Shown here: positions 1-10,749 of the stretch, piece by piece | Numbering within the stretch: position 1 is the stretch's first letter | Layout: each line of letters opens with the position of its first letter | Source: Chromera velia | Lineage: Eukaryota > Sar > Chromeraceae | Length of the DNA: 39,195 nucleotides | Direction of reading: 5' to 3' | NCBI GenBank assembly: GCA_018398765.1 | Contig: JAHBMJ010000879.1 | Coordinates: forward strand, 1-39,195 | Notes under the pieces: generated by a model | Told to the model about the DNA's origin: nothing | The model's database searches: none | Seen by the model: the letters and a program-made list of their open reading frames with translations, nothing else | Made by a program: the position numbers and the translations under genes

Positions 1-372
1 AGACGGACAGGACCTATGCCTAGGCAAGATGCATACTGGCCCGACAAAGGACCAGAGAGACACTAAAGAGGATGTGCCTTGCAAAGGACTCTTTTCTGCA
101 TGCGGCCCGGACCACGCCGGACGTACCTTCAATTTGGCAACCAATGCCATGTGGTGTGCTCGTTACAATTGATCAATGGACTGTTACGGACAGTGGGGTC
201 CTCCTGAGACACTGCGGTAGTGATTCTGTAAAAAGGGAGCGTGCGACGAAACCTTGACGAGTATAGGAATCAAGCTCTTCTCTGGTATTTTTTGCGTGAG
301 CTGCACAGCAGCATGTTGGAGAAGAAGAGAAAGGGAGCGTGAAAAGGCGGGTCAAAGGAAGCGCAGGGGAGA
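1..372. other. Upstream flank of the exchanger gene, no gene seen
   Basis: I see no convincing coding region here. Short open frames exist on both strands but none shows family motifs or splice-compatible ends. The frame used by the downstream gene is closed by a TGA at 340-342, so the ATG at 373 is the first start available after it. An extra 5' exon carrying a signal peptide cannot be excluded. Confidence 0.5.
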
Positions 373-824
373 ATGAGGTTTCCTCGAGGATCCCTCCCCA
401 CGTCCTTCCTTGGATTGGGCCTGAAGCACGTGGACGATGAGTACGAGCCTCAGGACGTTGAGGATTTTGTGCAGCACCTTTTTGTCTCCACAGGTCCGTC
501 TATCCTTTTGCCGTGCTATCGATGGGCTCTGCATTGTCACAGCATTCGTACTTTCGAAGACCGTGTGTGACAGAGAGGCGTGAAAGGTGGGGCAAACAAC
601 GCGGCAAGTGAATAAGTCAATGAATGGGAGAGAGAGAGAGAGAGAGGAGACAAGTCAGTCAACCAGCAAGCCAGCATGCATGCGGCGAAGCAAGGGAACC
701 ACCCGATCAGCAACTGAGGCGGGAGCCAGTGCGTGGTTTTGTGATAACGTGCGCTAGTTTCTCTTTGTTGCTGCATGGCTGTGGACGCACTGAGTGCCGC
801 GAATCTAAAATCTGGTGAGCGATA

Positions 825-863
<39 letters not shown>

Positions 864-3189
864 AACACCTTCACGGGTGGATTCAAGCGCATGTGCATGT
901 TTATATGTATGCATGCACAAGGTGTGGCCTCTATAGATGGAGGTGGGTGGTATTTGTTTTCAGTTTTTATTTGACTCTCTGTGTAATTCACAGTTTTTGC
1001 GTCGCCAAATGTGGACAAAATTACGCTCGGGAGAAAATGGTGTAAGATGGAAGAGAGTAGAACAAAAGGAAAACCTTGCTTGTCTCCGTGATTTTGGTCC
1101 TAATCTGATGGGGTGAGAGTAAGAGGGTCACTGCTGATGTGTTGTTGTCTCTCCGCATTTCGAATGCAGCTCACCTTCCTCACAACTTATTCGGAATCGT
1201 ACAGGCGCTCTTTCTAACTGTTACGTACTTCTACATCATGATCGTCTTCACCTCCATGTCGCAAGTGAGTGATTTGTTTCTTCCCAGATCTGTATATTGG
1301 AGAGGTTATAGGAATGACATACAAGCAGATACATAGGGAAAAGAAGACAAAGCAAAGATCATAGGAAAAAAGCGAAAGAATACGACGAACACAAAGAGAG
1401 AGTCCCTTCTCCAGTCATCTTCCCTTCATTTCCATCCCACCTCTTGTGAGCTCTAATTTCTTTATCGCTTGTCTTTTGTGGGTCAATACGATCCGTGCCC
1501 CCCTCCTTCGTTGAACCCTTTCCCATGAAAAGGCTCTCTCTCGCTCTGCCTGCTTGCCCTGCCCGTCCATGTAGGAGGGGATGGACTGTCTCCTGGTCTC
1601 TCCGGGCTGGGCACAGCTGACGGCTCCCATCCTGATGCCCTTAGTGGACCTGTTGCCGGAGTTTTTCGTTCTTGTCGCGACCCAACACTTTGACAGGACG
1701 ATGAGCGACCACACCAGCATTCAGTGAAAGAGGAATGACAACAACGGTAGCAAACCAATCAACTGAAGGAAGAAGAAGTATTGTATGGACGAAAAAAACA
1801 ATGTGAAGCGAGTGAGGAAAAATGCGTGAATGAACACAGAGGTGGGTGGCAATCCATACGGGACATCTGAGAATACTCTGTCTGTCTCTTGTATCCGTCT
1901 CGCTTCTCTCTTCTGTCGTTTCCTCTCATCTTCTCAAGACTCATCGTTCTCCACTCACAGCTGTGTGAGTGTTTTCTCTGAACACTCCATCAGCAATGGG
2001 AAATTGCCAACTGTAGTTTGTGCGTCAGCATATGCACTAACGGTGCCCACCATACTCTGCCAAGCTCATTACCGTTGTCTGTCCTCCCTCTTATACTCTG
2101 ATTCCATCCAGGTGATGGCGAACTTGATGTACTTCTCCATGTTCTCTCTTCTGTTCCCTCTGGGGATCTGCGTTGTCTGCGGAAGGGTGGGTATGGAGGA
2201 GGTTTCTCTCTCTGACGGGAAGAAGGCAAGGATGTGCACGTATATGAAGCCAGACGGTGCGCCTCCTTCCTGGAGGAAGCTGCCGACGTCCAAGAGATTC
2301 TCTCTGATCGGATCGGGAGTGGAGGTCCTCGAGATCCGCACAAACGCAATTCTCCTGATTGCCTCCTGTGTGTCCTTTGCCCCACTCGTGCTGGTCGCCT
2401 TCAGGGAAGAGTCAGTTAGTCAGTCAGTCAGTCAGTCAGTCAGGCAGTCAGGCAGTCAGGCAGTCAGGCAGGCAGGCAGGCAGGCAGGCAGTCAGTGAGT
2501 CAGTCAGTCAGTCAGTCAGTCAGGCAGGCAGGCAGGCAGTCAGTCAGTCAGTCAGTCAGTCAGGCAGGCAGGCAGGCAGTCAGTCAGTCAGTCAGTCAGT
2601 CAGTCAGGCAGTCAGGCAGTCAGGCAGGCAGGCAGGCAGGCAGTCAGTCAGGCAAAAAGAGAGAGAGAGGGTGGGGGAGCTAGACAGACAGTCCGGCCAG
2701 TATGGTGAATCACTTGGGGAGTTTTTGCCCAGGCGCACTTGTTTTGACTCCCCCAGTGTGCTTGTAAGTGCCCACTTCCTTGCTCTCATCGCACACGTCA
2801 AGCACTCCTCTGATATGGTTATGTCCGCTTATTTGCTTCTGGTCTTCGAATCATGTGTACAGGTATCAGCACCTGTTCCGGACAGACGAGCGAGTGACGT
2901 TCAACAGCCAGATGAGCAGAGTAGAGGAATTCGCGGGACTGGTCATCTGTCTGCTGTTCGCAGCGGTCTACTTCTACGTCAACTGGTAGGCGAGAAGAAT
3001 GGGGGGGGTAAAGAGTGGACTTGTTTTTGTATGAGGCCCCTTCACTGGTTTATTTGTGTGAATGTCAAGAGGGCTAGACGTACGTATTGCTAATCGGGCG
3101 CTTTTATCAATAATTCAACCCTTTCAAGCTCTCTCAAATTCACGGATCTGCCTAGCTGTCTTCTTCCCTCCCTCTTTTTTTTTTTTACC

Positions 3190-3226
<37 letters not shown>

Positions 3227-4450
3227 TCCCATAAGTTGTCTTGTCTCTTGATGACATCTCTCTCGAGCCTTCGATGCTTCCTCTCACTTTTCTTATCTCT
3301 CTGCCCTGGATCTGCTTTCGTGTTTTGTTGTGTGTCATCCAACCGAAACGATCGTCGGTCGAGCGGGCAGGTCTGCTCACTCCTCAGGAGACCACTCGAT
3401 GGTTCTCGCTCGGGTCAACGAGGTGCGGGTGCAGGCTCTTCAGAAGGGACAGATGGACATCCGCGCAGTGCTGTTTCAGCTACAGAGGGCGGTTGACAGA
3501 GAAAGTTCGAAAAAAATCAAGGCAATGAAAGAACTGAAGATGAAGGGAATCGGTAGAATGACCAGGGAGGAAGAGGCAGCGTCTCTGAAGGAAATCGAGA
3601 GAGAGGTGGGTTCGCTTCTTCATGTCTCCCTCTGCGTGCATTTCTGACGCGGACTTGTCGTTTTCAAAGCGTCTCTTCACTCTGATTTCACCAAAGGGGG
3701 TCGCTGGTGTACCATCGGTGCAAATGACCTCCACGCCTTTACAGACGTGGACACCAGTCTGCCACATTTCCCATACAGACGTGGACACCAGTCTGCCACA
3801 TTGCCCAGCAGCAAGAAGCAGCCCTAACACTTCCCCTCAGGCTGGTTTGCTTCTCGATGCCTCTTGATCATGCACTTTTTCCTCGTCTCTGTTCAACCAC
3901 TGATTCGAGTACGTGCAGGTGGATGCCAAAATGAGGGAGGCCCTCGCGGGAGAGCTGACGGAAGTGCTCCGTCCCTTCTTTGACGCTTACGACAGGGACA
4001 GCTCGGGGGCACTGGACGACACAGAGGTCGCACAACTGACCCGGGACCTTGGTCTCCGCCCCTCCCGTGCTCTGATCTCCGCCTTCGTTGCAGCTGCCGA
4101 CACGGATAGCACAGGGATGGTCGAGCTGCCTGAGTTTGTCCAGGCCCTCATGAAGCACGCGAGGGGGGAGCTTCTGGTCGATGCGGAGGAGGGGGGGGCA
4201 GCAAGGCGCAGACTGAAGGGAGCTGCGAGCAGATCAAAGCTCCTCCTTGGCAGGGCCGCAGCAAAGAGACAAGCGAATTCCAACAAAGGAGCAGGGGGAA
4301 CAGGTGCCAGCGCTCCGGCCTCTTCAGGAGACAGCGGCGGTCAATTCGGAGAGACCAGAGCTGAGAACCAGGCAGAGGATTTGAATGGGGAGGGAGGAGA
4401 AGACCTTCTGGACGTCTCTGAGGCACACAACATGGAGGTCTGTCTCTCAA

Positions 4451-4486
<36 letters not shown>

Positions 4487-5342
4487 GAGCCAGTCGATCG
4501 GCCCAATTTGTTCTTGCATGTTGCAGAAAACAAGACTTGTAGGCGTTTCTCCACCTACATATGAAAATAAAAAAATCTCTGCATTGAAGAGAATGTGTGT
4601 GTGCACTGATCTGAAGCTTCTCCACTTGCATGAGTAGAAAAGATGCTCCATACATTTTAGCCACATTCTGCATATCTTCGCTTAATTCACTTCGCAGGAT
4701 GAGGACGCCGTAGACGATGCCACAGCAGAGCAAGTGAGGAGAAGAGCACGGGAGGAAAGAGAGCGATTTAACCCAGAAGACCCGGCAGACCAGACGAGGG
4801 CCTTTGTCCGAAGGGGACTTCGACTTGTGGTCACTGGCTGTCTGGGCTGTTTTGTGATTTCGATTCCCCTCACGGAGGTTTTTTGGACTTTCGGGGCGCG
4901 TATGGGTGTGCCTGACATTGCGGTTGGGGCGTTGATTCTTCCGCTGGCAGTCGCAGGCATATCGTCCATTAAGGTCCCCTACGATGACACTGTGAAGAGA
5001 ATCAGAAAGCTGCACAGCACGATCTGCATCGAGACTCTAGGAAAGGCAGCCTTACGCAATTCGCTTTTGCTGGCCGTCCCTGTGGTACAGTCCCTTGAGC
5101 TTGACTTTGCATGGCGCTTTCTTTCTGAGACTGCTGTGATGGTCCTCATTTCTGTCCTGGTCGGTGCGCACTTCCTCCTTAAGAGCAGATTCACATTCCT
5201 TGAGGGTCTCTACTTCTTTGCACTATGGCCCGCCGTTCTCCTCCTTCTCTGGCTTCTGTTCCGACCCCTCTTCCACGAGGCCCCCCTTGTGAAGAGAGTC
5301 CAACCCGGGGGGGGGAGCTCCGGAGGAGGTGACTCCGACTAA
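373..5342 (+). CDS. NCL-like EF-hand Na+/Ca2+ exchanger (CaCA superfamily), 8 exons
   Basis: The product is probably a membrane antiporter exchanging Ca2+ for Na+ or H+, with Ca2+ sensing by a cytosolic EF-hand loop. My exon model is 373-493, 1170-1264, 1575-1724, 2112-2410, 2863-2985, 3371-3605, 3919-4437 and 4698-5342. All phases agree and give 728 aa ending in TAA. The order of parts matches plant NCL proteins: N-terminal membrane segments (residues about 41-260), a first alpha-repeat with a LLPEF core (about 100), a loop with two EF-hands (loops 366-377, DRDSSGALDDTE, and 402-413, DTDSTGMVELPE), then a second membrane half (about 555-710) with the second alpha-repeat near 584-606. All liganding positions of both EF-hands are acidic or oxygen-bearing. 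The second alpha-repeat lacks the Asn/Glu normally expected. One junction (exon 3/4) is not canonical. The family call is strong; transport specificity is inferred. Confidence 0.82.
824..863. repeat. (AT)n(GT)n microsatellite in intron 1
   Basis: About 26 bases of AT dinucleotides run directly into about 12 bases of GT dinucleotides, inside intron 1 of the exchanger gene (494-1169). On the minus strand the repeat translates to spurious Ile-Tyr and His-Thr runs. Confidence 0.95.
2405..2650. repeat. CAGT/CAGG tetranucleotide array in intron 4
   Basis: About 245 bases of tandem tetramers alternate between CAGT and CAGG in blocks. The array starts right at the exon 4 donor (GA|GTCAGT at 2411), so the splice site itself is the first repeat unit. 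Translations give Ser-Gln/Arg-Gln runs that are not real protein. Confidence 0.95.
3175..3224. repeat. Poly-T followed by (CT)n in intron 5
   Basis: A run of about 12 T, then about 33 bases of CT repeats, lies within the intron 2986-3370 of the exchanger gene. It may serve as a distant pyrimidine tract, but the acceptor used (CAG at 3368-3370) is far downstream. Confidence 0.9.
4451..4486. repeat. (TGTC)n microsatellite at the start of intron 7
   Basis: Nine TGTC units lie just after the exon 7 donor (GAG|GTCTGT at 4438). As with intron 4, the donor sequence resembles the repeat unit that follows. Confidence 0.92.
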
Positions 5343-6128
5343 TCTGTGATCAATCAACCCAAGCGTCGTCGATGAGATCTTGAAGCCCATGAAGGCTCGG
5401 GATCGTTGAAAAACACTGGTAATAAGAAATGTACCTTCGACCACAAATCTTTTGGATCGACAGTAGGTGAGTTCAGTCCTGCCAGCGGCCCGTTCGGCAG
5501 GCTTCTGTGCGAGAGACATCTAAAAATGACAGTCTTCTTTCTCCCATGATTGTTTAATCATTTCGGACTAAATCGCATACGCAAGGTTGATAAACATGCC
5601 AAGCCTACTGGTAAACCCTCCTGGAAACTCCCCTACAGAACTTTTAAACCCGATCTATTCAGAAAACTCAGAAACATAAGAAAAAAAAGACACAGCCTGT
5701 TTTATATACACACTGCAGGTAGTTAGGATTTTATGGAATCTTGAGCCAGGATTTTATAAAATATTTTAGTAGCTAGGATATTTAACCAAATTTTATAGAT
5801 TTTAGCTAGAAATGTAGCTAGAAATATTAAGGGCACTATTAGGCTAGGATTTTAGCTAAGATCACATAAAATCCTAAGATATTTCATTTTAGCTAAGATA
5901 ATATTAATATATGTATCTCTAAAACTTTTAAATTTTTTTTGACTTCTAAACCACTTTTTGAAGAATTCGAAACCCTAGCGAAACCTCTAACAAAACCCTA
6001 AAACACCTCCAAATTTAATTATACTATTATAGGGTCTACATCTGGTCGTTAAGTGGCTCATATACGTGTTACTAAAAACTCCGGCATGGCATTCTTGATT
6101 TTTTAAGTTTTCGTGCATAGGAATGCTA
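5343..6128. other. AT-rich intergenic DNA with decayed repeat
   Basis: This stretch follows the exchanger stop codon and contains no gene I can support. From about 5715 to 5900 it repeatedly carries TAGGATTTTA and TAGCTAGGA words, matching the arms of the foldback element at 28255-28918, so it is likely a diverged single-arm relative. At 5969-6010 there are two short telomere-like words (AACCCTA-type) separated by degenerate sequence. Confidence 0.6.
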
Positions 6129-7447
6129 GTAGAAATGGCACTAGGATGAGGATGTATGTTCCGAGTTCCCCCGCGGTCCACTGCCGGGCGTCGACTTGCG
6201 TACAGGCGAGACAGAAATTCGATTGATCCCCTCTCGCTCTGCTGGCTCGCCCACACCTTCTCCCCTCCCCTCCCCTCTCACTCCGCGTGACACTTTCAAC
6301 GTGACACGTTCTAGGTCACGTTGTCTCTGCAAAAAAACCTGCATGGTGCTCTCGCTTAAAGCTTCCCGAGGCTCCCATACAGCCTGAGGCAAGAAGGAAA
6401 TTCGATTGATCCTCTCTCGTTCACACTTAAAGTCTCCCCCCCCCCCCCCCCCNCCCCCGCTTCCCCGACAAGATTGAAGCGCTGTTGTCACAACCAGCGG
6501 GTCTGTCCGAAAACAAATCCAGCAGAGAGACGTTCAAGTTGACTTACTTCAATGCTGCCTTTCCTCTCTTCGGAAATCGCAGGACAGTCAACATATCAAC
6601 CAATCAGGCATTCATGCATGCGACAGATACTAAATGATATGTTCAACCAAAAAAATGTTGAACAAGACAGACACGTTGATGGCATCTTGAGGAAAGAACA
6701 ACAATGAAGGCACCGCCGTCTCATTGCACCTTTTGAAGTCCCCACTGCCACTTGATGTTTTAAATATACAGACCCCCTCGAAAAGAGGGGGAAAGAGGGC
6801 GGACTTGCTTCTGCAGCCTTGGTGAGAAACGGAAACATCTGAAGACACAAAATAACGAGAAAGAGAAAAATGCAGTCGTTGGCATACATAGACAAAAGAA
6901 GGACGAAGGAAAAGCCTTAGAATGGAACGGCCAAAGCAACAGAAATTGGAAGCATCTCAGCCAAGTCACTGTACCTCAAAAGCTCTTTCTCCAATCTCGG
7001 CAACGAAGGAGAAGGCGGGAGATTTCAACGGCCAATTCAAGGAGGCATCAACAAACAGACACAGAAAGGGCCAAAGGAGCTGTCCTTACAAAGAAAATAT
7101 CAACCGCACCCCTGCCACAGTTCAACACTCCATACCCCCTCTGCCAGCTGAGGCCTTCACCCAGCAAGCATGCGAAGACAGAATCGGAAAGATATGAATA
7201 TAACAAATTATCAAAAAAGTAAGACAGTGGAATGCCGCGATATTCTTAACCTCAGCTCGTACAGATCCACGCCGTCATGCGCATTGGAGTGTAATAGTTC
7301 GGGTGCAGTTGTCGCCCGAAGAGTCGCAGACAAACTAGGTCACTGCCTTTCAAACAAAGCAAAACCCGACACGCAACGTGGCCCTGTTCGCAACTTCAAC
7401 GCCCGAATTTACCAAAATCCGCCAATCAGCTGGCATGTGCGGGATGT
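6129..7447. other. Intergenic region; short direct repeat and C-run with N
   Basis: No gene is supported. A motif reading GAAATTCGATTGATCC followed by TCTCTCG occurs twice, near 6210 and 6398, about 190 bases apart, which suggests a local duplication. A run of C from 6436 to 6458 contains an undetermined base at 6453. From about 6500 to 7447 the sequence holds only short overlapping open frames on both strands without motifs. The part nearest 7447 is likely the 3' untranslated region of the minus-strand TPR gene. Confidence 0.55.
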
Positions 7448-8960
7448 CTAAGGATGCTCGTCCCCAAAGGCCTTTTTTTCCACCCGCAGCGCCTCCTTAT
7501 ACCTCTGCATGGCCTCCTCGTACTTTCCCTGCTCTGCAAACACCCCAGCCATGTTGTGAAGGGTGGTGGCTGTTGAAGGATGCTCGTCCCCAAAGACCTT
7601 CCGCTTCACCCTCAGCGCCTCCTCATATCTCTGCATGGCCTCCTCGTACTTTCCCTGACTTTTGAACACCCCAGCCATGTTGTTGAGGGTGGTGGCTGTT
7701 GAAGGATGCTCGTCCCCAAAGACCTTTCGTACCACCCGCAGCGCCTCCTCACACCTCTGCATGGCCTCCTCGTACTTTCCCTGCTCCATAAACACTCCAG
7801 CCATGTTGTGGAGGGTGGTGGCTGTTGAAGGATGCTCGTCCCCAAAGACCTTTCGTACCACCCGCAGCGCCTCCTCACACCTCTGCATGGCCTCCTCGTA
7901 CTTTCCCTGCTCCATAAACACTCCAGCCATGTTGTGGAGGGTGGTGGCTGTTGAAGGATGCTCGTCCCCAAAGACCTTCCGCTTCACCCGCAGCGCCTCC
8001 TCATATCTCTGCATGGCCTCCTCGTACTTTCCCTGACTTTTGAACACCCCAGCCATGTTGTTGAGGGTGGTGGCTGTTGAAGGATGCTCGTCCCCAAAGA
8101 CCTTTCGTACCACCCGCAGCGCCTCCTCATACCTCTGCATGGCCTCCTCGTACTTTCCCTGCTCCATAAACACTCCAGCCATGTTGTGGAGGGTGGTGGC
8201 TGTTGAAGGATGCTCGTCCCCAAAGACCTTTCGTACCACCCGCAGCGCCTCCTCACACCTCTGCATGGCCTCCTCGTACTTTCCCTGCTCCATAAACACT
8301 CCAGCCATGTTGTGGAGGGTGGTGGCTGTTGAAGGATGCTCGTCCCCAAAGACCTTTCGTACCACCCGCAGCGCCTCCTCACACCTCTGCATGGCCTCCT
8401 CGTACTTTCCCTGCTCTGCAAACACCCCAGCCACGTTGTGGAGGGTGGTGGCTGTCTCAGGATGCTCGTCCCCAAAGGCCTTCCGTTTCACCCGCAGCGC
8501 CTCCTTATACCTCTGCATGGCCTCCTCGTACTTTCCCTGCTCTGCAAACACTCCAGCCATGCATGAAAGGGTGGTGGCTGTCTCAGGATGCTCGTCCCCA
8601 AAGACCTTTCGTACCACCCGCAGCGCCTCCTCACACCTCTGCATGGCCTCCTCGTACTTTCCCTGACTTTTGAAGACCCCAGCCATGTTGTGGAGGGTCA
8701 TGGCTGTCTCAGGATGTTCGTCCCCAAAGACCTTTCGTACCACCCGCAGCGCCTCCTCATACCTCTGCATGGCATCCTCGTAATTTCCCTGCTCCATAAA
8801 CACCCCAGCCATGCATGCAAGGGTGGTGGCTGTTGAAGGATGCTCGTCCCCAAAGACCTTGTTTTCCAGCCGCAGCGCCTCCTCGTACCGTCTCATGGCG
8901 TCATCATAGCGGCCTGCCTCTGCGAGGGTGCCAGCCTTGTTGCTTAAGGCCGTTGCCAAC
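7448..8960 (-). repeat. Twelve 126-bp tandem coding repeats with 378-bp higher-order unit
   Basis: The TPR units are tandem at the DNA level with a 126-bp period. Units differ in the first residues (MEQG, KSQG, AEQG) and in Cys/Tyr at one helix position. Units 6-8 and 9-11 repeat the pattern MEQ-MEQ-KSQ. The KSQ landmarks at about 7657 and 8035 are exactly 378 bp apart, which indicates recent amplification of a three-unit block. Confidence 0.9.
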
Positions 8961-10368
8961 AGACACTCTGCAGCCTCACACTGCACTGTCCGCGCGTCTC
9001 CCTTTCTGTGGACAGCCAGCAGGAGAAAGTCAGCGAACCTTTCTCTGACTGAAAGAGACAAGCGGGCAGAGAGAAGACTAGGACAGCTGCACAGCTGAGA
9101 AAGCATAGAGACTGGAATGTCAAAAGGCGATTCCATGAGACCAACGATTGCAGCCTCACTGAAAAAATGGTGATCCAGCCCGTCTCTCGACAAATCGAAC
9201 TGTGCAAGTGCATCTCCGAAACGTCTGCTGCCGAAGTCATCGTTCATCTCTTTCAAACCACCAGAGAAGAATTGCAGGGTTTCGGCCCTTGTTTCATCTG
9301 CAAGAAGGGGAAAAATATTTGAGAAAAGAGCATACAAAGATCGCCACACCCCTCAGTACAGCAGAGGTATCACAGAGGTATAGCAGAGGCAAACAAATGG
9401 CGACAAGAACAATTCCAAAAGAGACGCCACAAAGAGAGACGCAGAAGACCTTCACTCAGGCGGGAGTAACTTGAGGAGAAGAAATTCCACCCACCTGCGT
9501 CCCCCTCAGTCAGCGTCTCATGCCGTTCCCGAAAGAGAGTCGAGTCGCCGTCTCCGATCAGGTGATTCGGCCCGGACGAACGCACGGTCCCTGTGTGAGA
9601 ACGGGGCGGCACAACAACCCGCCTCCCATTCCGAGACCCCGACAGCCCCTCCCCCCCCTCCCCAGTCAGTTGGCCGTCTCTCCCCAATCCAGCAAAACCA
9701 TCTCGCTCAGCTCCCCCACCTTCATGCCCATCTCCACCTGAATCCTCCACTTCCCCACCGCCCTCGACTGAAACTCTCACTGCCCCCGCACCCACCGCTC
9801 GCCTGCTGTCTGCATTCAGCATCTCTCCCACAGTCCTTTCCGAGGCACTCACCCCGTGATTCCCTCCCCTCCCGCTCCCCTAAATCTGTGACGGGGCAGC
9901 AAGGGTCGCAGAATAGTGGGAGGGCAACGGAACCGGGACACTCCCAGCAACCGAACTACCCAAAAACACAGAACCTCCACCAAACGCACGAGACCCCCCA
10001 AGCCAATCATCCAGAGAATCCTGAGAACTCCCGATGTCTGAAGTGCCCCCCTGGACGGCAGACTGAGGCGCGCCAGCCAGGAGGCCACGATTGGACTCTC
10101 CTGTCTGGTTCGACCCCGACTGCACACGATCTTCTCCAAGTCCTTCGTCAGTCCCATTCGAGACGGAGACGCCTCCCAACAGCGAGCCGTCTCCTGTCTC
10201 CGGAATTTCCCGTTGACTCGGCAAGAACGACAGGACTCCAGCTGACCCCCCCAAGAGAGAGTCCAAGCTCCCTTCCTCAAGAAAATTTTGAAGAAGCCCC
10301 GCAGAGTGCGCAGACTCGGTACTTCTCCCACCAATCGCGGAGGCGCCCTCTCCATGAATGATGCTCAT
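7448..10368 (-). CDS. Tetratricopeptide (kinesin-light-chain-like TPR) repeat protein
   Basis: The product is probably a protein-binding scaffold; the partner is unknown. The last exon is 9297-7448, beginning after TTGCAG and ending in TAG. Its first about 140 residues are non-repetitive and unrecognised. Twelve 42-residue TPR units follow, each with cores such as YEEAMQRYEEAL and FGDEHPSTATTL. An upstream exon ends at 9495 (GCAG|GTGGGT) in matching phase. Further upstream, an ATG at 10368 opens a Gly/Ser-rich segment (10368 to about 9890) in the same frame, interrupted by a TAG at 9882-9880 that an intron would have to remove. I could not fix that intron; one option is a donor GGTAGT near 9945 with the acceptor near 9831. 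The protein stops mid-unit, right after DEHP, so the array seems truncated. The TPR call is certain; the 5' structure is not. Confidence 0.75.
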
Positions 10369-10539
10369 TGCAGAAGAGACAGAAAGCAGTTTGTATCAGA
10401 AAATGTCTTATCTCGCGCGTCGCGTACTCATGTACTGCACACCGATTCACACCTTCGACCCGAATAAGATTTTGGAACTTGTCATCGGTGCATGGCCACG
10501 CAGTCATGCAGAAAGTTTGTGACAGAAGTTCTGCACGAC

Positions 10540-10740
10540 AACCGAGCTCTAGTCAATCAAAAGCTCCTTGTGGCTCGGCCATGGTCGCGCGGCCTCGCGC
10601 TTTTCGCTGTCGGGCCCGGCCCGGTGGCTGGCGCGCGGGCCGCGGACAGTGCTGGGGGGCCGCGCGATCGAGCTGCGACGGCCTATATAGCTGCCGCGGC
10701 CGCCACAGATCCCGCGACTCCAGCCACCTCAAAGAAAGTT
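10540..10740. promoter_or_regulatory. GC-rich block with TATATA, possible promoter of the TPR gene
   Basis: About 200 bases are very rich in CG dinucleotides, with words such as GGGCCCGGCCCGG and GCCGCGGCCGCC, and contain an isolated CTATATAG at about 10683. The block lies about 170-370 bases upstream of the minus-strand TPR start. CTATATAG is its own reverse complement, so it gives no direction. A similar GC-rich plus TATA arrangement precedes the PsbP-like gene. Promoter function is inferred from position and composition only. Confidence 0.35.
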
Positions 10741-10749
10741 CCCTGAGAA

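Noticed and set aside
2405-2650. CRISPR-like array
   Set aside because: Units are four bases with no spacers; no array of 20-40 base repeats with unique spacers occurs anywhere in the window.
2359-3093. Ser/Gln-Arg/Gln repeat protein over the CAGT/CAGG array
   Set aside because: It lies in intron 4 of the exchanger gene; the true reading leaves the frame at the donor 2411.
7612-8836. Long plus-strand and alternate-frame ORFs through the TPR array
   Set aside because: They are shadows. The 126-bp period is divisible by three, so every frame stays open, but only the minus-strand frame at 7448-9297 gives TPR helices.
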